From JAHEEL01 sp963715255 (lineage in GTDB: Bacteria; Actinomycetota; Acidimicrobiia; Spongiisociales; UBA5794), in assembly GCA_963715255.1 (NCBI GenBank), contig CAVQRN010000004.1, positions 1-64,000 on the forward strand: a DNA stretch of 64,000 bases. Direction: 5' to 3'. The translations under genes were made by a program, and so were the position numbers. The notes under the pieces were generated by a model. The model was not told the DNA's origin. It worked only from the letters and a program-made list of their open reading frames with translations, and did not search any database. The stretch's first letter is position 1. Every line of letters begins with the position of its first letter. Below, one piece after another: positions 55,322 to 63,757 of the stretch.

Positions 55322-56663
55322 ATGAAGATCCTCTTGCTTCTGCCGAGCTTGCTCCGTTCGTTCGTACTGGGGGCTCGGGAACGCTGTTGCCGGACTGGCC
55401 CATGCGCTGTCCTCGGATCACGACGTCACTGTTGCCGTGCCCGGTTATCGAGACGCCAATGCGCCGGGACGCAAGGTGACCGGAAGAGCATGGAGACGGC
55501 ATCAGGATCGTGACATCGAAGTTCTGTTCTGGCTCGATGCGTCGTTCGACCGACCCGGCGTCTACGGACCCGATTCGTTCTCCTCCTATGGCGACAACTG
55601 GGAGAGGTTCGCCCGTTTCTCCCTTGCAGTTGCCGAGCTGTCTGAAGGATTCGATGTCGTGCACCTTCACGACGGGCATGTCGGCGCCGTTGCGCTCAAG
55701 ACGTTGGTGCCGACCGTCTTCACCATTCACAACGCCTCGTATCCGATGATCGGTCCGCTCGGACCTGCCGTGGCGACACTCGGTCTCGGACCGAAGGCGT
55801 CCGTGCTCGGCGGGGACCTGGAGTGGTTCGGCGAGGCGAACTTCACAAAGGCCGGTATCGTTGGGGCGACTCAGGCGACGACGGTGAGTTCCGGGCACGC
55901 TCGGGAACTCGCCGTTGATGAGACCTCCTTCGGCCTCGGTGGGATCATCCGAGGCCTGTTTCGACCGATCGTCGGTGTTCTGAATGGAATCGACACCGAC
56001 GACTGGGACCCGAGTCGCGACCCCGTTCTCCCCAAGCCGTTCAGCGCTGCCGACCTCTCGGGCCGTTCGGCGTCGCGGAAGGCACTACTAACTCAATTCG
56101 GACTTGACGATGGATTCTTGCTCGGCAACGTCGGCCGGATGTCGGGGCAGAAGGGGCTTGGACTCATCGACTACGACCTTGACGAACTCGTCGATGAGGG
56201 TGCCCGGTTCGTGTTCATGGGGAACGGTGACCTCGACCCGCTTGTGGATGGATGGGTTGATCGCCATCCCACGGCCGTGGTGCATGTGCCCTTTGACGAG
56301 CCGAGATCTCGGATTGTCTTCGCCGGATCCGACGCCTACCTCATGCCGTCGCAGTACGAACCGTGCGGGCTCGGGCAGATCTATGCCATGCGCTACGGGA
56401 CCCCATCGATCGCTCACTTCACCGGCGGCCTCGAGGACACGGTCTTCGATATCGACGAGGACCCTGCAAACGGCACCGGGTTCGTATTCCGCTCCTTCGA
56501 CCACCCGTCGCTTACGAAGACGATCCGGCGTGCAATGCACTACCGGGCCGGCATGCCGGACCTCTGGCGAACGATGCAGGTCAACGGGATGGCCCGGGAC
56601 TGGTCATGGGACGCTCGTGCGGTCGAGTACGAAGCGATCTACGAATCGGTGGTCGTGCGATAG
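55322..56663 (+). CDS. GT5 glycogen/starch-synthase-like glycosyltransferase, frameshifted
   Basis: The start MKILLL is followed, over three frames within 120 bases, by SAELAPFVRTGGSG (the ADP-glucose-binding loop, normally KTGGLG) and GLAHALSSDHDVTVAVPGYR. The main frame from 55437 is intact: FSLAVAELSEGFDVVHLHDG, TVFTIHNASYPMIGPLG, GVLNGIDTDDWDPSRDP, LGNVGRMSGQKGLGLIDYDL and LMPSQYEPCGLGQIYAMRYG. These match bacterial glycogen synthase (GlgA) of the GT5 family. It would elongate alpha-1,4-glucan using ADP-glucose. The location beside malEFG and GH13 suits alpha-glucan metabolism. At about 447 codons it is a little short. Confidence 0.85.
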
Positions 56664-56672
56664 GCACTGCCG

Positions 56673-57830
56673 TCATCGATCGGGCGGGTGTTTGCCGCTG
56701 TGGACGGCGCCGTGATGTCGTCGGCACAGGAGGATCAGATTGATGAGTGCGGTGACACCGCCGTCGGCCCAGTGAACGACGTGGTGTGCATCGCACCATG
56801 ACGCCGGGGCGGTGCATCCGACCCACGTGCAGCCTCCGTCCCGAAGTTCGAGCGCCCTTCGGATCGCCGGGGTTACCGTCCGAACCCTCCTTCCGACGTC
56901 GAGGGGTTGGCTCTCGCCATCGACGACGATCCGGACGATGCCTGCATCGCACGTCAAGCGTCGGATCGCCTCCGGGTCGACAGCGGACCCGTCGATCTCT
57001 CCGAGACGCTGCTCGTCACGCGTCAGGGTCGCGTATGGGACGGTGACGGTGATGTGGGGACGCTCGCCACCGCTGATGGAGGCGTCGTCGTTGTGATCGA
57101 GCCAGAACCGGCAGACGTCGACGAGGGCGTCGGCGGTGCGCTGCGGCATCGAGCGGTGGTCGTCCCGGTCGAGGTTCGCCGGATCGGTCTGACTGCGCAA
57201 CGCCGTTGAGATGATGTGCCCTGATTCGGGGTCGAGGTCGCCGCTCGCGGCCCACATTCCCTCGTAGGTCTGGTTGAAGTAGAAGCGGCGGCGCAGGCGC
57301 GCCGATTCGGCGTCCTCGAGCGCAGCCGGGAAGTCAACTTGCTGTTCCCAGACGGACAACGCTTGTCGGAGGTCTCGTGCGTCGAGGTACGTCGCAATGT
57401 CGGCGAACACGGTCTCGTGTTCTGTGAACTCGTCGGGATGTTTGTCCCTTGCCAAGGCGAGGAGTTTGACCCCGTTCGGCGTGATGTTCCCTGAGACGGC
57501 TTGCTCGGTGATCTGGGGCATCAGGGTGAGGGATCGAGCCGCCTTGACGGTACCCGATGCCTCCGTCGCCGCCATGCGGCAGAAGTGCATGAGCCACGCC
57601 GTCGTCGAGAGTTCGTGTTCCGACCGCGGGATCTGCCGTCGGTCCAGTTCTGCGATGAGAACCAGCAGTTGGGCGCTGGACGCATCGATGAGGTGCTTCA
57701 GGCCGACGACGGATTGTTCGAGTTCATCGTCGAACAGGCCATCGAGATGATCTTGTAGCTCTGAGGTGAGATCTTGGTTCGCCGTCTCACCGAAGACCTT
57801 CACCCCTCCATCGGGGATCGAGTTCTTCAT
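56673..57830 (-). CDS. DUF222/13E12-repeat HNH protein
   Basis: This 385-residue protein has a helical DUF222 domain (STTAWLMHFCRMAATEASGT; ALARDKHPDEFTEHETVFAD) and a C-terminal HNH nuclease motif (GCTWVGCTAPASWCDAHHVV; HWADGGVTALINLILLCRRH, with His-Asn-His). This family is multicopy in actinobacteria (the 13E12 repeat family of mycobacteria) and rides on mobile DNA. Its role is not known; homing-like or defence nuclease activity is a possibility. It converges on the GT5 gene. The gene is intact and no repeat flanks were recognised. It may be a recent arrival in this locus. Confidence 0.88.
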   Translation of the reverse strand: MKNSIPDGGVKVFGETANQDLTSELQDHLDGLFDDELEQSVVGLKHLIDASSAQLLVLIAELDRRQIPRSEHELSTTAWLMHFCRMAATEASGTVKAARSLTLMPQITEQAVSGNITPNGVKLLALARDKHPDEFTEHETVFADIATYLDARDLRQALSVWEQQVDFPAALEDAESARLRRRFYFNQTYEGMWAASGDLDPESGHIISTALRSQTDPANLDRDDHRSMPQRTADALVDVCRFWLDHNDDASISGGERPHITVTVPYATLTRDEQRLGEIDGSAVDPEAIRRLTCDAGIVRIVVDGESQPLDVGRRVRTVTPAIRRALELRDGGCTWVGCTAPASWCDAHHVVHWADGGVTALINLILLCRRHHGAVHSGKHPPDR

Positions 57831-58209
57831 GTTGCCAACGTATCAGGAGGGTGTGACAAGAAATGGTGAGCAGGGGGCCGCAAGAGCTTCCAGCTGCCAG
57901 CTCGAGGCCCCCTCTGGCCTGCCGGCCATCTCCCCCACGCCGTGGGGGAGAGTGTCGGAACGCCCCGCTCGCACCCTCACCCGGATCGTGACCATCAGCA
58001 ACATTCCGAAACCCGGCCCCACCATGAGACCCCGCCAATGCACTCGACGACGAACCGCGGATCCAGGCTTCTTGGGCGCTGCGGACCTCGTCGGCGTCGA
58101 GAGACTTCATCTCGAGATCCTCGTTTTGCGACCGTCGGTCGAGTGTCGAGGAGTCGAAGACTTTGGCGAATGCCAGGGTACGTGGCTGCTCCGCCGCTCC
58201 TCCGCTCCG
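57831..58209. other. Gene-free 379-base stretch with palindrome and repeat fragments
   Basis: No supported gene lies here. It holds a CCAGCTGCCAGCT piece (57889-57902) related to the heptamer array at 5.6 kb and a GC-rich perfect palindrome at 57930-57950 (CTCCCCCAC and its complement around GCC). The start of the octamer array closes it. Small frames on both strands lack start signals and family likeness. Confidence 0.6.
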
Positions 58210-58228
58210 CTATTCCGCTGCTTCGCTA
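58189..58228. repeat. Degenerate octamer array (5 units) at the GH13 stop
   Basis: Units CTCCGCCG, CTCCTCCG, CTCCGCTA, TTCCGCTG, CTTCGCTA run head to tail. CTCCGCTA is identical to a unit at 25290. The TAG stop of the minus-strand GH13 gene lies inside the third unit, so the array includes the last codons of the gene. Confidence 0.7.
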
Positions 58229-59748
58229 CCTAGTCTCCAGATCGCGGCGGATCTCGGGGGCATCGAGATACTGGTCTGATTGTCGCCGACCTTCAGTTCT
58301 CCGTCGCCCCAAAGGAGTTCGTCGGCTGGGCAGCAGGTGAGCGACAGGGTCTCCCGTTCGCGCCCTGCATTGACGACTACCAGGACGTGCTCGTCGCCGT
58401 CGGATCGTTCCACGGCGTATGACATCGATCCGTCGCCATCGTCGGGTGGCCAGAGGATCCGGTAGTCGGCGCTGCGTAGCGCCGGATACCGGATCCGGAG
58501 CGCAATGAGGTCTTTCGTTGCTTTGAGGATTCGTTGGTTCCAGTGATCTTCATGGTCCCAGGGAAACGACCGACGGCAGTCGGGGTCGCGGCCGCCTTCG
58601 AGGCCGATCTCGGTGCCGTAGTAGATGCTCGGCGCACCGGGGAAGGTGAGGAGTAGTGCGAGGGAGAGCACGACCGAATCCTCGTCATCTGAGGCGATCG
58701 TGAGGATTCGGGCGGTGTCGTGGGAATCCAGGAGATTCAGATTGGCGAGTGTCGCCGGTTCGGGATACTGGTCGAGGAGGCCTTGGATGCGGTCCCGGTA
58801 TCCGGCAGCGTCGGTCGCCGGGGCGACGTTGTAGTAGGGGTTGTCCATCATCGTCGACCGGTCGAGTCGATCACCAACCGTGAATGCGATCGTCGCCGTC
58901 GTGAAGGGGTAGTTCATCGTGCCGTCGAAGCGGTCTCCGTCGTTGATGAAGGCGCCGGCATCGCCCCAGATCTCGCCAACGATGTAGAGATCCGGGTTCA
59001 CCGCGCGGGTGCGCTCCCGGAATTCCTCCCAGAATCCAGGCGTCTGAATCTCCTCGGGAACATCGAGGCGCCACCCGTCGATACCTCGCTTCGCCCAATA
59101 CTCGCCGACCCGCATCAAGTAGTCGCGAGCCTCGGGATTGTCGGTGTTGAACTTTGGGAGCGCTCGAATGCCCCACCAGGCCTCGTAATTCGCGGGTTCG
59201 TCCATGTCGTACGGGTTCAGCGGGAAACCGTTGATGTGGAACCACCCGACATACGGCGACTGTTCGCCGTTCTCCAACACGTCGTGGAACCGGAAGAAAC
59301 CGCGGCTCGAATGATTGAAGACGCCGTCGAGAACGACCCTGATCCCTCGCTCGTGGCAGCTAGCGAGCATTTCGTCGAAGTTCTCGCCGGTTCCGAGGAT
59401 CGGATCGACGCGGTAGTAGTCGTGCGTGTGATAGCGATGGTTCGACGCCGATCGGAAGATCGGGTTGAAGTAGATCGCGTTGACGCCCAAATCCGTCAAC
59501 CAGTCGAGGTGCTCGGCAACGCCGAGGAGGTCGCCGCCCTTGTACCCGTGATACGTCGGAGGAGCATCCCACGCCTCAAGATTGATGGGCTTGCGAACTC
59601 GATCCGACTTCGCGAACCGATCAGGGAAGATCTGATAGAAGACGGCATCTGCGACCCAGGAGGGCCGGTCGTGCAGATTCGTGGACGCGGTGCGGTTCTG
59701 GCGGCAGTGAGCGCATGTGTCTCGGTCGTGCCGGGGTTGTGTCCTCAA
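58210..59748 (-). CDS. GH13 alpha-glycosidase (neopullulanase/cyclomaltodextrinase type)
   Basis: This alpha-amylase-family enzyme has all four conserved blocks: VVLDGVFNHSS, GWRLDVPEE (nucleophile Asp), VGEIWGD (acid/base Glu) and LLDSHDTAR (Asp). The N-terminal part (SWVADAVFYQIFPDRFAKSD) lies just before the barrel, with no starch-binding domain. The likely substrate is malto-oligosaccharide, cyclodextrin or pullulan, in the cytoplasm. A TTG at 59748 with GGAGGATC upstream is taken as start (512 residues). The open frame continues to 60219, but that part overlaps nuoF. The C-terminal codons lie in a repeat array. The gene is intact. Confidence 0.88.
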   Translation of the reverse strand: MRTQPRHDRDTCAHCRQNRTASTNLHDRPSWVADAVFYQIFPDRFAKSDRVRKPINLEAWDAPPTYHGYKGGDLLGVAEHLDWLTDLGVNAIYFNPIFRSASNHRYHTHDYYRVDPILGTGENFDEMLASCHERGIRVVLDGVFNHSSRGFFRFHDVLENGEQSPYVGWFHINGFPLNPYDMDEPANYEAWWGIRALPKFNTDNPEARDYLMRVGEYWAKRGIDGWRLDVPEEIQTPGFWEEFRERTRAVNPDLYIVGEIWGDAGAFINDGDRFDGTMNYPFTTATIAFTVGDRLDRSTMMDNPYYNVAPATDAAGYRDRIQGLLDQYPEPATLANLNLLDSHDTARILTIASDDEDSVVLSLALLLTFPGAPSIYYGTEIGLEGGRDPDCRRSFPWDHEDHWNQRILKATKDLIALRIRYPALRSADYRILWPPDDGDGSMSYAVERSDGDEHVLVVVNAGRERETLSLTCCPADELLWGDGELKVGDNQTSISMPPRSAAIWRLGSEAAE

Positions 59749-59830
59749 GAGCCTGATCCTCCGGAGCGTTTGGGCAACCGCGCCATGATATGCGCAAACC
59801 GTACCGGGAGCGTCGCAGGAACCGGTTTGG

Positions 59831-61183
59831 TCACTGGATGTCGAGGGGAATCGGCAGGCCGGCAGCGAAGCCAGGAGTCTCGTAGTACGAGAAACGGCCG
59901 GTCTCGGGGTCCCAATCGGCGACCACCGGTACGTCGACCTTGCGATCGCTGGCGCACGGTTCGCCGCCGAGGTGCGCTGCGATGTCCTCACGGTACTCCT
60001 CGACGAAACCGCCGACGAGCGCCTGCTGGCCCGCACCGAGACCGCAGCGATTCCAATCCGTGATCTTCGCAACCCAGCCGCCGATCTCGTCCATCTGTTT
60101 CGCCGAACCCTTGCCGTCGGCGAGCGCGATGAAACGCCTGGCGAGCTCCGTCGCTCCGACCTTGCAGGGGAGGCACTGGCCACAGGAACCACGGGCGTTG
60201 AATGCGGCATATGCCCCAATCACCTGCACCGGGCAGATGGTGTCGTCGTAGAGGGTGAAGCCGGCCGATCCGAGACCCGTCTGGATGGATTGCATCCCTT
60301 CATATGACAGGGGGACGTCGAGGTGCTCTGCGCCGAACGGGCGGTTTGAGACACCGTTCGTGATCATCTTGATGGGTCGACCGGATCGGGTGCCGCCGCC
60401 GTGCACCTCGACGAGTTCGCGCAGAGGCGTTCCGAGAGGGAGTTCAACGACGGTGTTGATCGCGCTGTCACCGCCGAGGGCGAAGATCATCGATCCTGGT
60501 GATCTCTCCGTACCGACCGATCGGAACCACTCGGCGCCGCGGGCGAGGATCTGCGGGAGGTTCGAAAGTGTCTCGGCGTTGGTGACAGACGTGGGATTCT
60601 GCGGCGACCCTTGGGATTCGAAGAGACCCCGTATGTACGGCGGGTAGAGGCGGGGCTTCGGGTCATGGCCCTCGATCACCTCGAGCATCGCCTTCTCCTC
60701 GCCGAACAAGTAGGCGTCCGGTCCGCGAACGATCGTGATCGGCACCTGGCCGATCATCCCGGCATCGACCATCTCGACTGCAGCCTGTTCGAGCCGCTCG
60801 ATCGCCGCGAGGTGCTTGAACTTGATGCCGATGAAACCCTGCTCCGCTCCGACCGCGAGTCCTGCGATCGTGAGCCCTTCGAGGAGTTGGTACGGATTGT
60901 TCTGCAGAAGCCAGCGGTCCTTGAATGTTCCGGGTTCGCCTTCGGATACGTTGGCGACGACGAACTTGCGACCGAAGTCGGCTGCAGCCACCCCGGCCAA
61001 CTTGATTGCTGCCGGGAAGCCTGCACCGCCTCGACCGCGAAGACCGGAGGCGAGGACCTCGTCGAGAGCGGTCTTCGGTCCCATTCGGTCAAGCGCCGCG
61101 AGGCCTTGCCCACCACCCCGCGCGACGTACTCGTCGAGTGAGGTGAGCGGCGACTGCGGGAGGAGGCGGTCAATGATCGTCAT
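59831..61183 (-). CDS. NuoF-like NADH-binding Fe-S flavoprotein, orphan
   Basis: This 450-residue protein is of the complex I 51-kDa/hydrogenase-beta family. It has the NADH/FMN-binding SGLRGRGGAGFPAAIK, VVANVSEGEPGTFKDR (ESEPGT in most homologues), NVETL-equivalent VTNAETLSNLPQIL, and the 4Fe-4S cysteines of ARGSCGQCLPCKVGA with the fourth in DWNRCGLGAG. In complex I it works with NuoE and NuoG; neither is here. It could serve a formate dehydrogenase, a hydrogenase or another NAD-linked enzyme. ATG 61183 has GGCCCC around it and no strong site. The gene is intact. It is the last gene before the divergent ABC transporter. Confidence 0.85.
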   Translation of the reverse strand: MTIIDRLLPQSPLTSLDEYVARGGGQGLAALDRMGPKTALDEVLASGLRGRGGAGFPAAIKLAGVAAADFGRKFVVANVSEGEPGTFKDRWLLQNNPYQLLEGLTIAGLAVGAEQGFIGIKFKHLAAIERLEQAAVEMVDAGMIGQVPITIVRGPDAYLFGEEKAMLEVIEGHDPKPRLYPPYIRGLFESQGSPQNPTSVTNAETLSNLPQILARGAEWFRSVGTERSPGSMIFALGGDSAINTVVELPLGTPLRELVEVHGGGTRSGRPIKMITNGVSNRPFGAEHLDVPLSYEGMQSIQTGLGSAGFTLYDDTICPVQVIGAYAAFNARGSCGQCLPCKVGATELARRFIALADGKGSAKQMDEIGGWVAKITDWNRCGLGAGQQALVGGFVEEYREDIAAHLGGEPCASDRKVDVPVVADWDPETGRFSYYETPGFAAGLPIPLDIQ

Positions 61184-61290
61184 GGGGCCGAGATTGTTGT
61201 TCGGGAGAGTCCTGCCATGGCCGCATGATACGCACCGGCGGCGACGCGTACCCGGCGAAGCAGGATCGGCGGGGATGCGTCTCCACAGCA

Positions 61291-61307
61291 ATGGACGCGG
61301 TGTCCAT
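61291..61307. promoter_or_regulatory. Candidate TetR operator upstream of the ABC operon
   Basis: ATGGAC and GTCCAT are perfect arms separated by GCGGT, about 50 bases before the ATPase ATG. A second GTCCA follows at 61324. A GATAGT element (61315-61320) may be the -10. Binding by the TetR encoded third in the operon would give self-control. Confidence 0.45.
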
Positions 61308-61354
61308 CTGGGTGTGATAGTGTGTCCACTTCGTCGACGAGGTGAGAACGACCG

Positions 61355-62335
61355 ATGACCGCTCGACCATCCCGGGAAGATTCCGTGGGGACAGACAACG
61401 TTGCCGTCTCCGCTCGGAGTCTCGGCAAGTCATTTGGAGACACGGTTGCAGTTCATGACCTGAGCTTCGATGCACGGGCGGGCGAGGTCATGGGACTGCT
61501 GGGACCCAACGGTGCAGGGAAGACCACAACGATCAAGATGCTGACGACCCTGCTTCCGATCGATACGGGGTCGGCAACGATTGCCGGACTCGATGTCGCC
61601 GCGCGGCCGGACGCAGTGCGACGGGTGATCGGTCTGGCCGGTCAGTCGGCGGCCGTCGACGAGAAACTGACGGCGCGCGAGAACCTCGAGATGTTCGGCC
61701 GCCTCTACAAGATCCCGGGGAGCGATCGGAAGAAGCGGATCGGCTTTCTGATCGAGCGCTTCGAACTTGGCGAATTCGCAGACAGGACCGTGGAGACGTA
61801 CTCGGGTGGCCAGCGGCGGCGACTCGATGTTGTGGCGAGCCTCATCGCCTCGCCGCCCGTCCTCTTCCTCGACGAACCGACCACGGGTCTCGACCCCAGG
61901 AGCCGGACCGAACTGTGGGACGAGATCGGTGACCTCGCGGCACAAGGAACCGCCGTTGTTCTGACCACGCAATACCTCGAGGAAGCAGACCGTCTCTCCG
62001 ACCGCATCGTCATCATCGACGAAGGCGTCATGAAGGCCTCCGGCACGAGCGCCGAGCTCAAACAGGATCTCCAACGGGACGTATTCGAAGTCCACGTCGC
62101 GTCGCTGGAAGACGTGACGCGGGCAGCCGAAACTGCCGAACGGATCGCTCCCGGCGTTTCGATCACTTCCGGGGGGACCCAGCTTCAGATTCCACTCACC
62201 GACGGGTCTCGCCAGAGCCTCGTCATTCTTCGGGAGTTCGACGCCGCAGACATTGTGATTGCTGACTTTCAGCTCAGACGGCCGACGCTCGACGACGTGT
62301 TCCTGACCCTCACCGCGACCGGAGGCAACCGATGA
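61355..62335 (+). CDS. DrrA-type ABC transporter ATPase
   Basis: This 326-residue ATPase has Walker A LLGPNGAGKTTTIKML, the Q-loop, signature YSGGQRRRLD, Walker B VLFLDEPTTGLDPRS and switch His in VVLTTQYLEEADRLS. A C-terminal extension matches the daunorubicin-resistance (DrrA) group. Such proteins power export of drugs or lipids. The stop overlaps the next start (ATGA). A TetR is third. Which compound is exported cannot be told. The gene is intact. Confidence 0.93.
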   Translation: MTARPSREDSVGTDNVAVSARSLGKSFGDTVAVHDLSFDARAGEVMGLLGPNGAGKTTTIKMLTTLLPIDTGSATIAGLDVAARPDAVRRVIGLAGQSAAVDEKLTARENLEMFGRLYKIPGSDRKKRIGFLIERFELGEFADRTVETYSGGQRRRLDVVASLIASPPVLFLDEPTTGLDPRSRTELWDEIGDLAAQGTAVVLTTQYLEEADRLSDRIVIIDEGVMKASGTSAELKQDLQRDVFEVHVASLEDVTRAAETAERIAPGVSITSGGTQLQIPLTDGSRQSLVILREFDAADIVIADFQLRRPTLDDVFLTLTATGGNR

Positions 62336-63138
62336 CGACGACCCAGGCCGTCCTCGCACGCAAACCCGGACTCTCGGAACGGTTCAGGTGGGCTCTTCAG
62401 GACACCGTGACCATGACATGGCGTGATCTCATCCGCACTCGTCGGCAGCCCGAGATGCTGACCTTCGCCGTGATCATGGGCGTGTTCTTCCTGCTGTTGT
62501 TCTACTACGTCTTCGGTGGCGCCATCGCCGCCGGGTCGGGTGTCGACTACATCCAGTACCTCGTTCCCGGCGTTTTCGTGATCACGACGCTCACAGGAGC
62601 GCAGCAGACCGGCACTGGTCTCGCTACCGACCTCACCCAGGGGGTCACCGACCGATTCCGATCCCTCCCGATGAGCCAGTTCGCGGTCCTCGGTGGCCGC
62701 ACCATCGCCGACGCGTTCCGGAACGTGGTCAGCGTTGTGCTCGTTGCGATTGTTGGATACGTGCTCGGTTTCCGTTTCGCGTCAATCGGCGGAGCGGTCG
62801 GGGCGATCGCCCTCAGCGTCGGGATCGGCTTCTCCTTCTCCTGGATGAATGCGGCGATCGCCGCGAAGGTGAAGAACGCCGAGATGGTCGGCATGCTGAG
62901 CATGTTCTGGCTCTTCCCGCTGATGCTGGCCAGCACCGTGTTCACACCGGCAGAGCAGATGCCGGGATGGCTCCAGGGGTTCGCCAGGTGGCAGCCGATC
63001 TCGGTGGTTGCAGACGCGGCGCGGAGCCTGAGCAACGGTGTACCGGCCGGCGACGCGGTGCTGTGGTCGGTGGCCTGGATCATCGGCTTGTTGGCCCTGT
63101 TCATACCGATGGCGGTCGCGGTGTATCGGAGAGGATGA
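62332..63138 (+). CDS. DrrB-type ABC-2 permease
   Basis: This 268-residue protein has six membrane helices of the ABC-2 type. Parts are LTFAVIMGVFFLLLFYYVFG, GVDYIQYLVPGVFVITTLTG and the QGVTDRFRSLPMSQFAVLGG coupling segment before helix 3. It pairs with the DrrA-like ATPase, whose stop codon overlaps its ATG. Together they should form a dimeric exporter. Its stop overlaps the TetR start. The gene is intact. Confidence 0.9.
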   Translation: MTTTQAVLARKPGLSERFRWALQDTVTMTWRDLIRTRRQPEMLTFAVIMGVFFLLLFYYVFGGAIAAGSGVDYIQYLVPGVFVITTLTGAQQTGTGLATDLTQGVTDRFRSLPMSQFAVLGGRTIADAFRNVVSVVLVAIVGYVLGFRFASIGGAVGAIALSVGIGFSFSWMNAAIAAKVKNAEMVGMLSMFWLFPLMLASTVFTPAEQMPGWLQGFARWQPISVVADAARSLSNGVPAGDAVLWSVAWIIGLLALFIPMAVAVYRRG

Positions 63139-63695
63139 TGGGCGAGACTGCGACCGATCGGATTGTCGAGGCGACGTTCGCGGTCGTCGCCGAGCGTGGC
63201 CTGGGCAGCGTCACGATGACGGAGATCGCGGACCGAGCAGGTGTCGCCCGCCAGACGCTCTACAACCACTTCTCCGACGTGGAGCAGATCGTGGTCGTCG
63301 GGATCGAGAGGTACTCGCAGGCGGGCTTCGCCCATCTCGTGGACTTGCTCGCCGCAACCGGTTCGGTGGAAGCGAAGCTGGACTTGCTCGTGCGCCACAC
63401 CGTCGTCGAGGGGAGCCATGGTCATGGGGCAGCCGACGTTCGGGCTGCGCTCTCCCCTGAGGCCCGTGCTCATCTCGATCGACACCGGAACGACTTCATA
63501 TCCCTGGTTGCTTCGATCATCGCCGACGGCGTCGCAGACGGGTCATTCGATGCGTCGATCGATCCCAACCGGCACGCTGTGCTGGTGCAGGGACTACTCC
63601 TGTCCGCCTCGGATCTCGCCGCCGAAGGAGGCGATCCCGCGGAACTCGCCTCAGTGGTCTCGGAGTCGATCCTCCGGGTGCTTCGGGCGCCCTGA
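63135..63695 (+). CDS. TetR-family regulator of the ABC exporter
   Basis: This 186-residue TetR protein has the helix-turn-helix MTEIADRAGVARQTLYNHFS (then DVEQIVVVGIERY). The start is one of two adjacent ATGs at 63135/63138 that overlap the permease stop (GGATGATG). It likely represses drrAB-like genes through the palindrome at 61291 and is released by the exported compound. It is co-transcribed, so it probably controls its own level. The gene is intact. Confidence 0.9.
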   Translation: MMGETATDRIVEATFAVVAERGLGSVTMTEIADRAGVARQTLYNHFSDVEQIVVVGIERYSQAGFAHLVDLLAATGSVEAKLDLLVRHTVVEGSHGHGAADVRAALSPEARAHLDRHRNDFISLVASIIADGVADGSFDASIDPNRHAVLVQGLLLSASDLAAEGGDPAELASVVSESILRVLRAP

Positions 63696-63757
63696 AGTCC
63701 GGTAGCCTCAGACGTTGGACGCGAACAGTTCGTGAGGATTCGAGAGAGGACCCGCCG

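Noticed and set aside
59749..60219. N-terminal extension of the GH13 gene
   Set aside because: It overlaps nuoF and shows no signal peptide or domain; a TTG with GGAGG upstream fits better.
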